From Ichthyophonus hoferi (lineage: Eukaryota > Opisthokonta > Ichthyosporea > Ichthyophonida > Ichthyophonidae): a stretch of DNA of 11,798 nt. Made by a program: the position numbers and the translations under genes. The stretch covers positions 10,953 through 22,750 of the forward strand of contig NAOQ01000633.1 in assembly GCA_002751075.1 (NCBI GenBank), written 5' to 3'. Position 1 is the first letter of the stretch, and each line of letters opens with the position of its first letter. Below are positions 1 through 7,147 of this stretch, piece by piece. The notes beneath the pieces are model-generated. The model was given only the letters and a program-made list of their open reading frames with translations, searched no databases and was not told where the DNA came from.

Positions 1-42
1 TTATATGTTATATGTTATATGTTACATGTTATATGTTATATG
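1..42. repeat. (TTATATG)6 microsatellite
   Basis: Six 7-base copies, with one variant TTACATG as the fourth. The array then decays into TATATG-like sequence up to about 90 and may continue left of the window. Confidence 0.9.
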
Positions 43-349
43 CTATGTATTATATATTCTATATTATATGTTTTATGTTTTATGTTATATAACACCCAGT
101 AGAATAACCCTTGAACTATATATATACATGTAAACCATATTTTATATTCTACTGTATTATAAGATATGATATATTATAGTATAGCGTATCACATTATACT
201 ATATTATCTATTATCTTATTTTAATTTATTATATTCTGTTGTGTTTTGTTGGTTATAGTATGCTATATTCTATTATATCTATCATATTATCTTATATTGT
301 ATTGATTTACATACATTTATGTGGTCAAAGTTCTAATATAAAATGATAG
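1..349 (+). other. Partial TAF1B intron, AT-rich
   Basis: The stretch holds simple TATATG-type sequence and then degenerate TAT/ATT-rich DNA, with no open frame of interest. It is read as the 3' part of an intron whose donor lies outside the window, because an acceptor ends it at 349. No CCAAT/ATTGG motif occurs here. Confidence 0.6.
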
Positions 350-471
350 GGGTCAAGGGCAAGGGGAAGAGCTCCAGTGTCCAATATGATTTGAGATTTA
401 AAACTATCCAGATGATCTTATTGGCCCAAATTGATGCACTAATAGAAAAAGGCGTCAATCCCAAGGTTAAG
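350..471 (+). CDS. TAF1B: TAF1B exon, first in window
   Basis: The acceptor is the AG at 348-349, preceded by a CTAAT branch-like motif at 332-336; an in-frame TAA at 334-336 rules out an earlier start. The exon opens with a basic GKGKSSS stretch, then a helix containing YDLRFKTIQMILLAQIDALI. This corresponds to human FQYILYQQAEALKNLGVGPELK, just after the zinc ribbon. The donor is AAG|GTAGGG, phase 0. Confidence 0.8.
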
Positions 472-3400
472 GTAGGGGGTTGATTGGATGACAATGCATA
501 TAGGATCGTGTAGTATGCAGTATAGTACAAGAGACTATAATATAGCATAATACGATGTATATAGTATAGTGTATTATGCAATGTAATACAACAGACTGTA
601 ATATAACACTGCCATGTGTAGTGTGGTGTATTGTCCGCCTTACCTCTCCCTCTCCCTCTCCCTCTCCCTCTCCTTTGCCTTCCCTTCCCCTCCTAGGATG
701 CTGTATGTACCATCTGGTTCTCCTACATGTCATGGTCCTACAAGCTGCATAGGGCCACGGAAAGGTAATGTACCTCCAATACATATACATATACATACAT
801 ATACATATACATACATAAATATTAGAGACATTGCTTATAGTATACTGTACCTGTACATATAGGACAACAATCATCTAGCCAGACTAATGCTGGTTGGACA
901 AGAAGGGGTTTTACTTATTGAAGTAATTACCATGGATTTATAAACAAAATAATTGGTTCAATTGTATAATTGGTGCAATAGGATTTAGGTATGGTAACTA
1001 TGGTAACTATATATGTTATAATACTATGGCTCACATATAATTGGCTTGCAGAGGGGTTGATAAAATTGGCGGCACCACCAAGACATCCAAGAAGACAGGT
1101 GATTGGTTTGGTATGGGTGTAAGGTCATTGGTGCATTATGATGTCACATTAAATTGCTTTGAGTGGTGAGTTTTAACTGTAGTCATTATGATTGGCCTTG
1201 ATTGCAGGTCACTAGCCATAATTGGGCCTAGTAGTCTAGTGATTGGCCTAAGCCTACTACATCTCCTTCATATTCATAGCTCTGATTGGTTCTTGTCTTA
1301 TACAAACGGATTGATATTTCTCAGCCCTTCGGGCGCGTAATAATTTTTTAATTTTAATTCTACACTCGGGTTGGTCAGATATGGATGCACTCTTAGTTGT
1401 CTCCTGGCTTTAGAGCTCAATCTCGTGGCCAATACCTTGTATCTAGTCTACAGTCTACGCCAATTAACTTACGTACATTTGCACAGGGCACCGATCTGCC
1501 AATGATATGGGGTCTAGTGGTAATGACACGGCTAGTGAAAGTGACGACGAGGGACGAGATTGGTTAAAAAGAGGTGAAAGGGAGGGTATAGTGCTGGGGA
1601 CTGATCGCTATTGGTTACATGGTGCCCTGCTGAGAGATTGGTGCAAATTGTGGTATACTCTACCTATATTGGCCCTAGCTTGCCATTGGATTAGAGAGCC
1701 TGTCCTGATTTATGATTTGCAGAGGTAGGTGTACGGCTGTAACATGATAGGATAGGATACATGCAGGGCTAGTAGGGAAGTGCGATCATTGGCTGACTTG
1801 TAGATTATCTATTCTAGATCAATCTTAATCTGATCTCGTTATTGTGTGCAAGACAATTATCGTATCTATGAGCGGTGGCTGCAATATCGCGCAATAATCT
1901 GATTGGACTGTATCAGATTAGATCACGTGGTATAAGGTAACACTATTGGCTAGGACTACAAACCTACCTTCCCATTTATAGCGAAGGTCATTTCCAGTCC
2001 TGACCATAGCAGCACCAATCACAGTTGGGCACGTAATGGCGATCTGCCCTACCTTAACGCCTATCAAATAAACCCAGACACTAGAAACCTGAATGACGAA
2101 TACCTGGATGGTCTACGGCCCAGGGTATAGACCAATCACTATGGCTGTGCTTATATATATCCACCAATTACTATCCCTTTCCCTTGGTGCGAGGCCCTTC
2201 CCTATCCTATCATTTATTGCCCTCCCTTACCCGTGGAGATATGTTTTACCAATCATTCAGTTTATATGTCCCTCGCTGGGCCCCTGCTTCCATTTATAGT
2301 TATTCTATTTCCCTTATATGGTAGTATATGATCCATTTTATTCTCCTTGTGGCTATAATGGCCAATTGCAATGGTGCAGACATCCTAACTTCCATCCAAT
2401 CGTGGACGTGGTATATGTATCTATGATAAAAAATTGTCGAAGATTTGATTGGATGGGGCATAGTTATAATAGGCGAGCACGCAATAAAAAGCAGCTACCT
2501 CCCCTACCTATACCTTGACCCACCCTTCTCTCATCCCCTATACGTACAGAGTGTACCAGGTCGGTCACAGATCCAAGTAGCCATGCATGAGCTGGCTAAA
2601 ATCTGTGGAATTCCCCAACTACCTGATGTTAACTTCCCATTAATTGCCACCCGATTGGTCCATGAGCTGGCGTTGCCAGGTAACCTGACGCCTATTCATG
2701 TGTGGCTGATCTGTCTATTTTTCTCCTTCTCTCCTGTGACGTCATTATGACCTCACTTATATTTCTGACCCTACCTGCCTCTCTTCGTGTTTGTAATAGC
2801 CACTTACTTTCCTTCTTAATCATGTAAACCTGATATTATTGGTATGTGCACACACGCTATTGCCTATATATGGCAAACACGTCAATAATTGGCCAGTTGG
2901 GGTATGGGTGAGCTACAATGCATTTGGATAATCTATAGATCTGTATAGCTATATATAGAGAGACATAGATCGGGTAATGGCTAAAATAACTTAATCCAAT
3001 GCAAGTTCGCTGTTAAACTGACGACAGTTTAATGTGTTTATGCCGATGTCCATATACCTATACATCTATGTACTGTATACCTACTATATATTCAAATACT
3101 GCCATGTAGACCCCATTATACTCTCTAACGCTACGTCATAGCCAGCCTAGTGTCGTTCGCTCATTGGCTCTATAAAAAGAGTGGCATGGATCTAGCCACT
3201 AAGGTGAGGGTATCCCCTGCCAGTTTTATTTATTCGTCAGATGCATTTGTACTCTCATTCTTAGTGGTGGCCTTGAAACTGCGATATGGATTAGAGGAAT
3301 TTGGAGAAAGGTGAGTGGATAGTTGTCACTGTGTTATAGATAGTGGATTGGCTTATAATTTATTGTATGCATGATATATTAAACGTTCTACACTCTCTAA

Positions 3401-6381
3401 CCCCCTCCACCAATCACAGGCCTCCCCCTAATGACCCTCCCCTGGATGACTTTATATGGAAGGAGTGGGTGCAGAGGGCCATGATCAAATATCACCAAAG
3501 GAAGCAGGCATCAACCATCCCGCACACCAAATGGTAGATACTCCCATATATGGTAGTAGTGGGTAAATATGGTGATCAAGATGAACACGTAATTTATTTT
3601 TTTCTGTATAGAAGGATGGGATTGGCTATAACCATAGTTTTAGTAATTTACTAAATCAATACTATATTCCTTTTATTTTTAATTTGATTATTTTTGAAAT
3701 TATGCACAAATAATCTCTAGTCCGTTGTATACTAAGCACATGTTTTGTATTCTATTTTAATGCATTTAAAGGCCAGTTGGGGCTCCATGCGTGTTTAAAT
3801 TTAATTTTAAACCTGGTAATTAGTAGAAAGAAAGCGTTAATGATATGCATACAGAGGCCATGTCATTGGTGGTCAGTCAGATGGCCGCTGGGTATTGTAC
3901 TAAGTGGGTGGTATCCATAGTGTTTATAGCGGGTCGAGTTGGTATATTGAACCGATTCGTCAAGTAGCTTAGATATAGATGATAATTTAATTGTGGGTGA
4001 TTGTTGTATATATATATATATATGTATATGTGTACGTATGTTTGTATTGTATATGTAGGTATATTAATCGCCTTGATTGGGTATTAATAACTAATCACCA
4101 CCCCCCTATGAAGTGATTTAGAATACCTAAAGGAACAGAAGAAATACTTAAATTTCTTAGCCAGCCATTGCTTTGACACCCTACAAGATGATAATTGTAT
4201 GTATAGGTATAGTGTGTTGTATAGTATATAGGTATAATATGCTGTATAGTATATATGTTCTGTGAGATTCAGATCCCCTAATTGTATATTTTAATTAATT
4301 CCAATAATGATACTACTTAGGATTCATTATTAACCAATGGCTGTAATTTAATCTTTATCTCCTGGACTGGTGTGTTATGATATCTAATTATTTTCTTTTT
4401 GTCCTCTCTCTTCCATTCATATGATAGCTAATATTACATGTGTGATAATAATCCAGTTATATTGTAGAAACTTGCATACAAGATTAGAATAATCACCCCA
4501 CCTCACCACTCATCATTCTGATTATCCAATGATTGGTGCCATTTATGGGCTAAACCCCTTACATTCTCCTTAGACCTTACTATTATACCTATTGATTGGT
4601 CCTATATAAGTATATGTAAATAAAAGGATAAGGGATGGGCTGGGGTTGCATCTGGACCATATTTATCTCCAATCAAAAGCAAGATAAATAATAACTTCAA
4701 CTCAGACAAGGAAGGACTAATGGCTGGCCACTCCATCACTATGAGATGTATATATAGTGCCTTGTGTATGTGTGCAACAGCATTTAGTGACCTGTATCTC
4801 TCTCCCTCTCTCTCCCTCCCTCTCCCCTAGGCTCAGACATGGTAAAACTGTTTAAATCCGTAGCCACTGAGCTAGATACCCTTCCTACCGACTCCGCCCT
4901 TACGAGTGCTGAGGATAGGGAGGGAAGTACCAATTACCTCACATCATTGCGTAAGTAGCAAGTGTTCTCGCCACCATGTTTATGATATGATAATCTGCCT
5001 ATTATCTACAGTCTCTTGCCTCCTAATTATGGTATGATTATTAATCTCTATATATAGATAGAGGGGCTGATAATCCACCTATCATCTAGAGGGGTTATTA
5101 CTAACAAGGAATGTAATGTAATATAGAGCCGGCGGGGGGAACTTGCCCTAGTAATCTAGCCAATCAAGGAGCACCGAATCAGGAAAGGGTAGGGACAGAG
5201 GTGGCAACCATGGAGAATGTGTCTTTAGCAACAAGGTATGTGATTGGCTGTGTTTCCCTGTTCTTACTGACTGGTTTGTTTTTATTGGTCCTGCATTGCT
5301 TGTGCTAATCTCTAATTGCTTGTCATTTGTGTTTGGTTTTATAATTGGCTTTGGAGGTAGTGTGGGGGTGAGGCCTATTGGTTGATTACAGATTAATACG
5401 GATAGCTATAGATATAGAAGTAGATAATGTAACACTTCTATATTTGGACTCCCAGGTCAGAAAATTGTCAAGATGATTGGATGAAACTGCTAGAAATGGG
5501 ACAGGAAAAGGCAGATGAGAGCAATGAGGAGACTATCCTTAACTACAAGGTATGTAATACTGTAATACTTTAAGAGGTCTGTAGCACACTAACCCACCCC
5601 TGCCTGCCTCTGCTTAGGGGCCTGGGGGGGTGGGGGGACTAGGCCAGTGCTTTATTGTATCTGTTGTCTTGGTGTGGGGTGGATAGGAGGAGGACTGGCT
5701 CCTGGCATGTTTGTATAGCAACGGTATAATGCTACGAGAGGGATTTATCACAGTTGATTGATGCTAATCGGTGATTAATCTTAATCTCTCTTGGCTGAAT
5801 GCTAATAAGATATGACACTATCGACGTTATCACTTTAAGAGCCTGGCCAGTAAGCACCACCCATAATTCAATAGGCCCTAGTGCTCCACCATCCAATCAT
5901 AATCAGGCCTCCTATGATGGTAGCTCTGGCCAAGAGGAACAAGATCTATTTTTAGTAACATCCAAGGCAACTGGTTGACTGGCTTACTGTTACTTACTAT
6001 CTTTATTCTCATTCATACTATTGGTTATGATAGAGATATATCCAATCAAATGGTAATGATTAACATTGCATGGTCAATCAGGAGACACTAGCTAGCCGGT
6101 CATTGGCTGACAAGGAAGCCCTTCGTGTGACTCTTGCCCAAAAAAGGCCCTGGGAGTGCTATGTACATTACCTTCCTAAGGCTGATATTACACCAACCAG
6201 CTTCCATCCCTGCTATAGCATACTGACAGCCATGTGTGCCACCCACCTATCAATGGGGGCTGACCATTTTAGGCGACATATTCGATTGGTAGAGAAGCAT
6301 GTATTCCCTTCATTGTCCAATTATCCATGGAGGCGGATTGGTACAAAGCTGTTGAAGATTGTACCGGGTAGGACAGCTTAA
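350..6381 (+). CDS. TAF1B: TAF1B/Rrn7, RNA polymerase I TBP-associated factor subunit B (13 exons, 5' partial)
   Basis: TAF1B is the TFIIB-like subunit of SL1/TIF-IB. It acts in the nucleolus to recruit RNA polymerase I to rDNA promoters. Coding exons are 350-471, 697-764, 1052-1098, 1487-1724, 2025-2124, 2550-2679, 3142-3310, 3420-3533, 4114-4196, 4831-4950, 5127-5235, 5456-5549 and 6082-6381. Every junction is GT-AG and every phase agrees, giving about 564 codons. Compared with human TAF1B from memory, matching blocks run in order: the helix after the zinc ribbon, the cyclin-fold block LPILALACHWIREPV against TLAFCYLSLLWQREAI, LPYLNAYQ against IPYINAFQ, LSFLVVALKL against AIIVVVLKLL, and a C-terminal LVEKHVF against LVEKKLF. 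The N-terminal zinc ribbon must lie upstream of the window, so the gene is 5' partial. Total length would then be close to the human protein (about 590 residues). Exons are rich in ATTGG/CCAAT. Gene identity is solid; individual splice sites were read by eye. Confidence 0.88.
510..620. repeat. Diverged tandem duplication, about 61-base unit
   Basis: The segment from 510 (GTAGTATGCAGTATAGTACA) recurs from 571 (GTATTATGCAATGTAATACA). Both are followed by AGACTATAATATA or AGACTGTAATATA. The two copies differ at several positions. They lie in the first complete TAF1B intron. Confidence 0.7.
644..673. repeat. (CTCTCC)n pyrimidine microsatellite at a splice acceptor
   Basis: Five perfect copies of a 6-base pyrimidine unit sit just upstream of the acceptor at 696. 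They form its polypyrimidine tract on the sense strand. Confidence 0.85.
697..764 (+). CDS. TAF1B: TAF1B exon 2 of window
   Basis: The exon encodes DAVCTIWFSYMSWSYKLHRA, which fits human SDVLHNFWKRYLQKSKQAY. The acceptor follows a long CTCTCC tract (TCCTAG|GATG) and the donor is AAAG|GTAATG. It enters in phase 0 and leaves in phase 2. Confidence 0.85.
779..823. repeat. (ACATAT/ACAT)n microsatellite
   Basis: Alternating ATACAT and ATAT units at the start of the intron that begins at 765. Confidence 0.8.
1052..1098 (+). CDS. TAF1B: TAF1B exon 3 of window (47-base exon)
   Basis: A short exon encoding R-GVDKIGGTTKTSKKT-G, a basic low-complexity linker. The acceptor is CTTGCAG|A and the donor CAG|GTGATTGG. 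Both phases fit the flanking exons (2 in, 1 out). No strong homology is expected here because this linker varies between species. Confidence 0.75.
1099..1486 (+). other. TAF1B intron, ATTGG-rich
   Basis: The intron starts GTGATTGG and carries six ATTGG motifs in one orientation (1102-1289), then two CCAAT (1429, 1460). It also contains the palindrome GCCCTTCGGGC at 1324-1334 followed by an AT-rich tract. I see no exon in it. Confidence 0.7.
1487..1724 (+). CDS. TAF1B: TAF1B exon 4 of window, start of first cyclin fold
   Basis: The exon begins with an acidic Ser/Asp-rich linker (ASESDDEGRD) and continues into the hydrophobic helix LPILALACHWIREPVLIYDL, matching human TLAFCYLSLLWQREAITLSDL. 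The acceptor is GCACAG|GG and the donor CAGAG|GTAGGT. Six of the window's CCAAT/ATTGG motifs lie in or at the edge of this exon. Four of its five tryptophan codons sit inside ATTGG. Confidence 0.88.
2025..2124 (+). CDS. TAF1B: TAF1B exon 5 of window
   Basis: The exon encodes WARNGDLPYLNAYQINPDTR and continues to LRPR. It matches human RFVEEDHIPYINAFQHFPEQ. The acceptor is CACCAATCACAG|TT, the same 12-mer as the acceptor at 3408-3419. I chose donor AGG|GTATAG at 2125 because it gives the phase 0 that the next exon needs; GATG|GTCTAC at 2111 does not. Confidence 0.85.
2125..2549 (+). other. TAF1B intron
   Basis: The intron holds five CCAAT and one ATTGG motif and pyrimidine-rich stretches. Two open frames are present (2093-2299 and 2318-2518), but they have no homology and no phase-compatible splice sites. 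An AATAAA at 2483 is intronic. Confidence 0.65.
2550..2679 (+). CDS. TAF1B: TAF1B exon 6 of window
   Basis: The exon encodes IQVAMHELAKICGIPQLPDV and then FPLIATRLVHELALP. It follows human YKKTIEVGTFLDLPRFPDI...NILCMKYLMEVNLP closely in pattern. The acceptor is TACGTACAG|AGT (phase 0) and the donor CCAG|GTAACC (phase 1). Confidence 0.88.
2680..3141 (+). other. TAF1B intron
   Basis: The intron contains a perfect CRE octamer TGACGTCA at 2737-2744 and the short inverted repeat at 3013-3032. I found no coding exon in it. Confidence 0.65.
3013..3032. repeat. Short perfect inverted repeat
   Basis: TTAAACTG and CAGTTTAA flank an ACGA spacer, giving an 8-base-pair stem with a 4-base loop inside a TAF1B intron. 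Its function is unknown and it could be chance. Confidence 0.6.
3142..3310 (+). CDS. TAF1B: TAF1B exon 7 of window, second cyclin-fold core
   Basis: The exon encodes SLVSFAHWLYKKSGMDLATK and then SSDAFVLSFLVVALKLRYGL. It matches human KYDVQAVAIIVVVLKLLFLL, the best conserved helix of the family. The acceptor is CGTCATAG|CC and the donor GAAAG|GTGAGT. An acceptor four bases later would give an immediate stop. Confidence 0.9.
3420..3533 (+). CDS. TAF1B: TAF1B exon 8 of window
   Basis: The exon encodes a proline-rich start (RPPPNDPPLDDF) and then IWKEWVQRAMIKYHQRKQA. It corresponds to human KPWFDFRKWYQIMKKAFDEKKQ. The acceptor is CACCAATCACAG|G. The donor AAATG|GTAGAT lies just before an in-frame TAG, so splicing there is needed to keep the frame. 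Confidence 0.87.
3534..4113 (+). other. TAF1B intron
   Basis: AT-rich, with ATTGG at 3621, 3865 and 4076 and a TA dinucleotide run at 4007-4023. No additional phase-compatible exon was found. Confidence 0.65.
4007..4023. repeat. (TA)n microsatellite
   Basis: About eight TA dinucleotides, followed by TATG/TGTA variants up to about 4060. Confidence 0.85.
4114..4196 (+). CDS. TAF1B: TAF1B exon 9 of window
   Basis: An 83-base exon encoding DLEYLKEQKKYLNFLASHCF and on to LQDDN. It has the only acceptor/donor pair I found that joins exons 8 and 10 in phase (CTATGAAG|T and AATT|GTATGT). The charged helix suits this part of TAF1B, but direct similarity is weak. Confidence 0.75.
4197..4830 (+). other. 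TAF1B intron, longest in the gene
   Basis: The intron contains a 25-base tandem duplication at its 5' end, a CCAAT/ATTGG cluster (4301-4673) and a pyrimidine tract of more than 30 bases at the acceptor (4797-4828). I see no exon in it. Confidence 0.65.
4202..4251. repeat. Tandem duplication of a 25-base unit
   Basis: TATAGGTATAGTGTGTTGTA... at 4202-4226 is followed directly by TATAGGTATAATATGCTGTA... at 4227-4251. The two units differ at three positions. Confidence 0.85.
4831..4950 (+). CDS. TAF1B: TAF1B exon 10 of window
   Basis: The exon encodes SDMVKLFKSVATELDTLPTD, matching human REMVVNLQKQFSTLVESTA, followed by an acidic linker. The acceptor follows a long pyrimidine tract (CCCCTAG|GC) and the donor is the strong TTGC|GTAAGT. 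Confidence 0.85.
4989..5089. repeat. Pair of 21-base direct repeats
   Basis: GATAATCTGCCTATTATCTA at 4989 and GATAATCCACCTATCATCTA at 5069 are offset by 80 bases inside one short intron, with three differences. This looks like an old local duplication. Confidence 0.65.
5127..5235 (+). CDS. TAF1B: TAF1B exon 11 of window, disordered linker
   Basis: An open, phase-consistent exon rich in Gly, Pro, Asn, Gln and Glu (for example SNLANQGAPNQERVGTEVAT). It sits where human TAF1B has a Ser/Gly-rich unstructured stretch. The acceptor is ATATAG|AG and the donor ACAAG|GTATGT. Confidence 0.78.
5456..5549 (+). CDS. TAF1B: TAF1B exon 12 of window
   Basis: The exon encodes an acidic helix, CQDDWMKLLEMGQEKADESN. 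It lies in the position of the human WTEEDTDR region. The acceptor is CTCCCAG|G and the donor ACAAG|GTATGT, leaving phase 0. Confidence 0.78.
5550..6081 (+). other. TAF1B intron
   Basis: The intron contains guanine runs (5617-5637) and a pseudo-exon at 5687-5723 that is out of phase with the flanking exons. Three CCAAT/ATTGG motifs occur between 5893 and 6046. Confidence 0.65.
5617..5637 (+). other. Guanine-run cluster, possible G-quadruplex
   Basis: Runs of 4, 7 and 6 G separated by CCT and T lie in the sense strand of a TAF1B intron. Four tracts of three G can be drawn from them, so an intramolecular quadruplex in DNA or pre-mRNA is possible. Confidence 0.5.
6082..6381 (+). CDS. TAF1B: TAF1B terminal exon
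   Basis: The acceptor is GTCAATCAG|GAG. The exon encodes RPWECYVHYLPKADITPTSF, a helix with YSILTAMCATHLSMG, then HIRLVEKHVF and a basic tail ending IVPGRTA and TAA. Human TAF1B has the same order and ends about 25 residues after LVEKKLF. A GT at 6368 (CCGG|GTAGGA) could act as an alternative donor, in phase with an exon at 7063. Confidence 0.87.
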   Translation, partial: ETLASRSLADKEALRVTLAQKRPWECYVHYLPKADITPTSFHPCYSILTAMCATHLSMGADHFRRHIRLVEKHVFPSLSNYPWRRIGTKLLKIVPGRTA

Positions 6382-7062
6382 CAGTTTAATAAGCCAATAG
6401 GTGTTGGATACCAAAAGAGAGTATGCTAATAATGAGCCAATAGCCAATCCCTAGTTTCTAGATATTAATAGGGCAACACAGGAGTGGTCAATTCCTATCG
6501 GTTCTGCGTACATTTAGACTGTAGCATCATAATCTCATTGTTTATTTTTAAATGTGGTTTAACTCCTCCAGGGAGGCAATGATCGTCCAATCAGGAGAGG
6601 GTATATCACTTGGAGACATACATGGTTGATCGACCAATGCATGTACCCTGATTGTTTACACTGATTGTATTCAAACATATGTTTACCCCATTATAGCTGT
6701 AGTATTAGTTCTTATTTAGGATGCTGTGATAGGTGTATCAGTGTGTATATAATTATTTTAATTGTGAATGGTTTGTCCACTGTTAATCAGATTATTTTAA
6801 TTGTTTAGATAAATTTTATTGGTTGTATTGATTTCCAATAAAAGCTTCCATAAAGTCAATAACACATAAAGAACAGACTATTTTGATGGTATTTATTGAC
6901 TTGTTAGTGTAGGTATGGTCTGACGTTGATGTCTATGACCAATGATAAGATGTATTCTAGAACACAATATGTATTAGACCAATCACAAGGCATACCTTAC
7001 GAAAGAATGAAATAAGTTATCCAATGAGATAGGAAGATTGAGCCCTCTATCTTTATCTCCAG
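6382..7062 (+). other. TAF1B 3' UTR and spacer before the next gene
   Basis: The stretch carries about eleven CCAAT/ATTGG motifs and the polyadenylation signal at 6837. A possible first exon of the next gene ends at 6600: an ATG at 6579 opens MIVQSGE and a donor GAGAGG|GTATAT leaves phase 1, which exon 7063 needs. No other coding signal was seen. Confidence 0.45.
6837..6842 (+). terminator. Polyadenylation signal AATAAA for TAF1B
   Basis: A canonical hexamer 455 bases after the TAF1B stop. It is the first AATAAA downstream and is followed within 60 bases by mixed T/G sequence. It overlaps a CCAAT motif. Confidence 0.55.
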
Positions 7063-7147
7063 GTACAACCAACCACATTCATGTACAGGCCATAGGTAGA
7101 CTGGATATGCACTATGCCATGCAAGTTTTAAACGATCTACTGCTTAG
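7063..7147 (+). CDS. Unidentified gene, candidate upstream exon
   Basis: The acceptor is TTTATCTCCAG|GT and the donor CTTAG|GTGAGG. The 85 bases are open in one frame and end in the amphipathic helix MHYAMQVLNDLLLR. It enters in phase 1 and leaves in phase 2. An internal donor at 7096 would shorten it to 33 bases and let it join 7578 directly. Confidence 0.5.

Noticed and set aside
333-581. 82-codon minus-strand ORF
   Set aside because: It is the antisense shadow of TAF1B exon 350-471 plus AT-rich intron.
614-862. 82-codon plus-strand ORF
   Set aside because: It is an out-of-frame reading of the CTCTCC repeat, exon 697-764 and the ACAT repeat.
467-874. 135-codon minus-strand ORF
   Set aside because: It runs through microsatellites (ACAT, GAGGGA) and antisense to a TAF1B exon, and its residues are repeat-derived.
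2093-2518. Two plus-strand ORFs in the intron after exon 2025-2124
   Set aside because: No homology, no phase-compatible splice sites, and they overlap the donor at 2125.
2483-4624. AATAAA hexamers at about 2483 and 4619
   Set aside because: Both lie in TAF1B introns with well supported exons on either side.
5687-5723. Pseudo-exon with TAG acceptor and GTATAA donor encoding EEDWLLACLYSN
   Set aside because: It enters in phase 0 and leaves in phase 1, which would break the frame into exon 6082. The flanking exons already join in phase without it.
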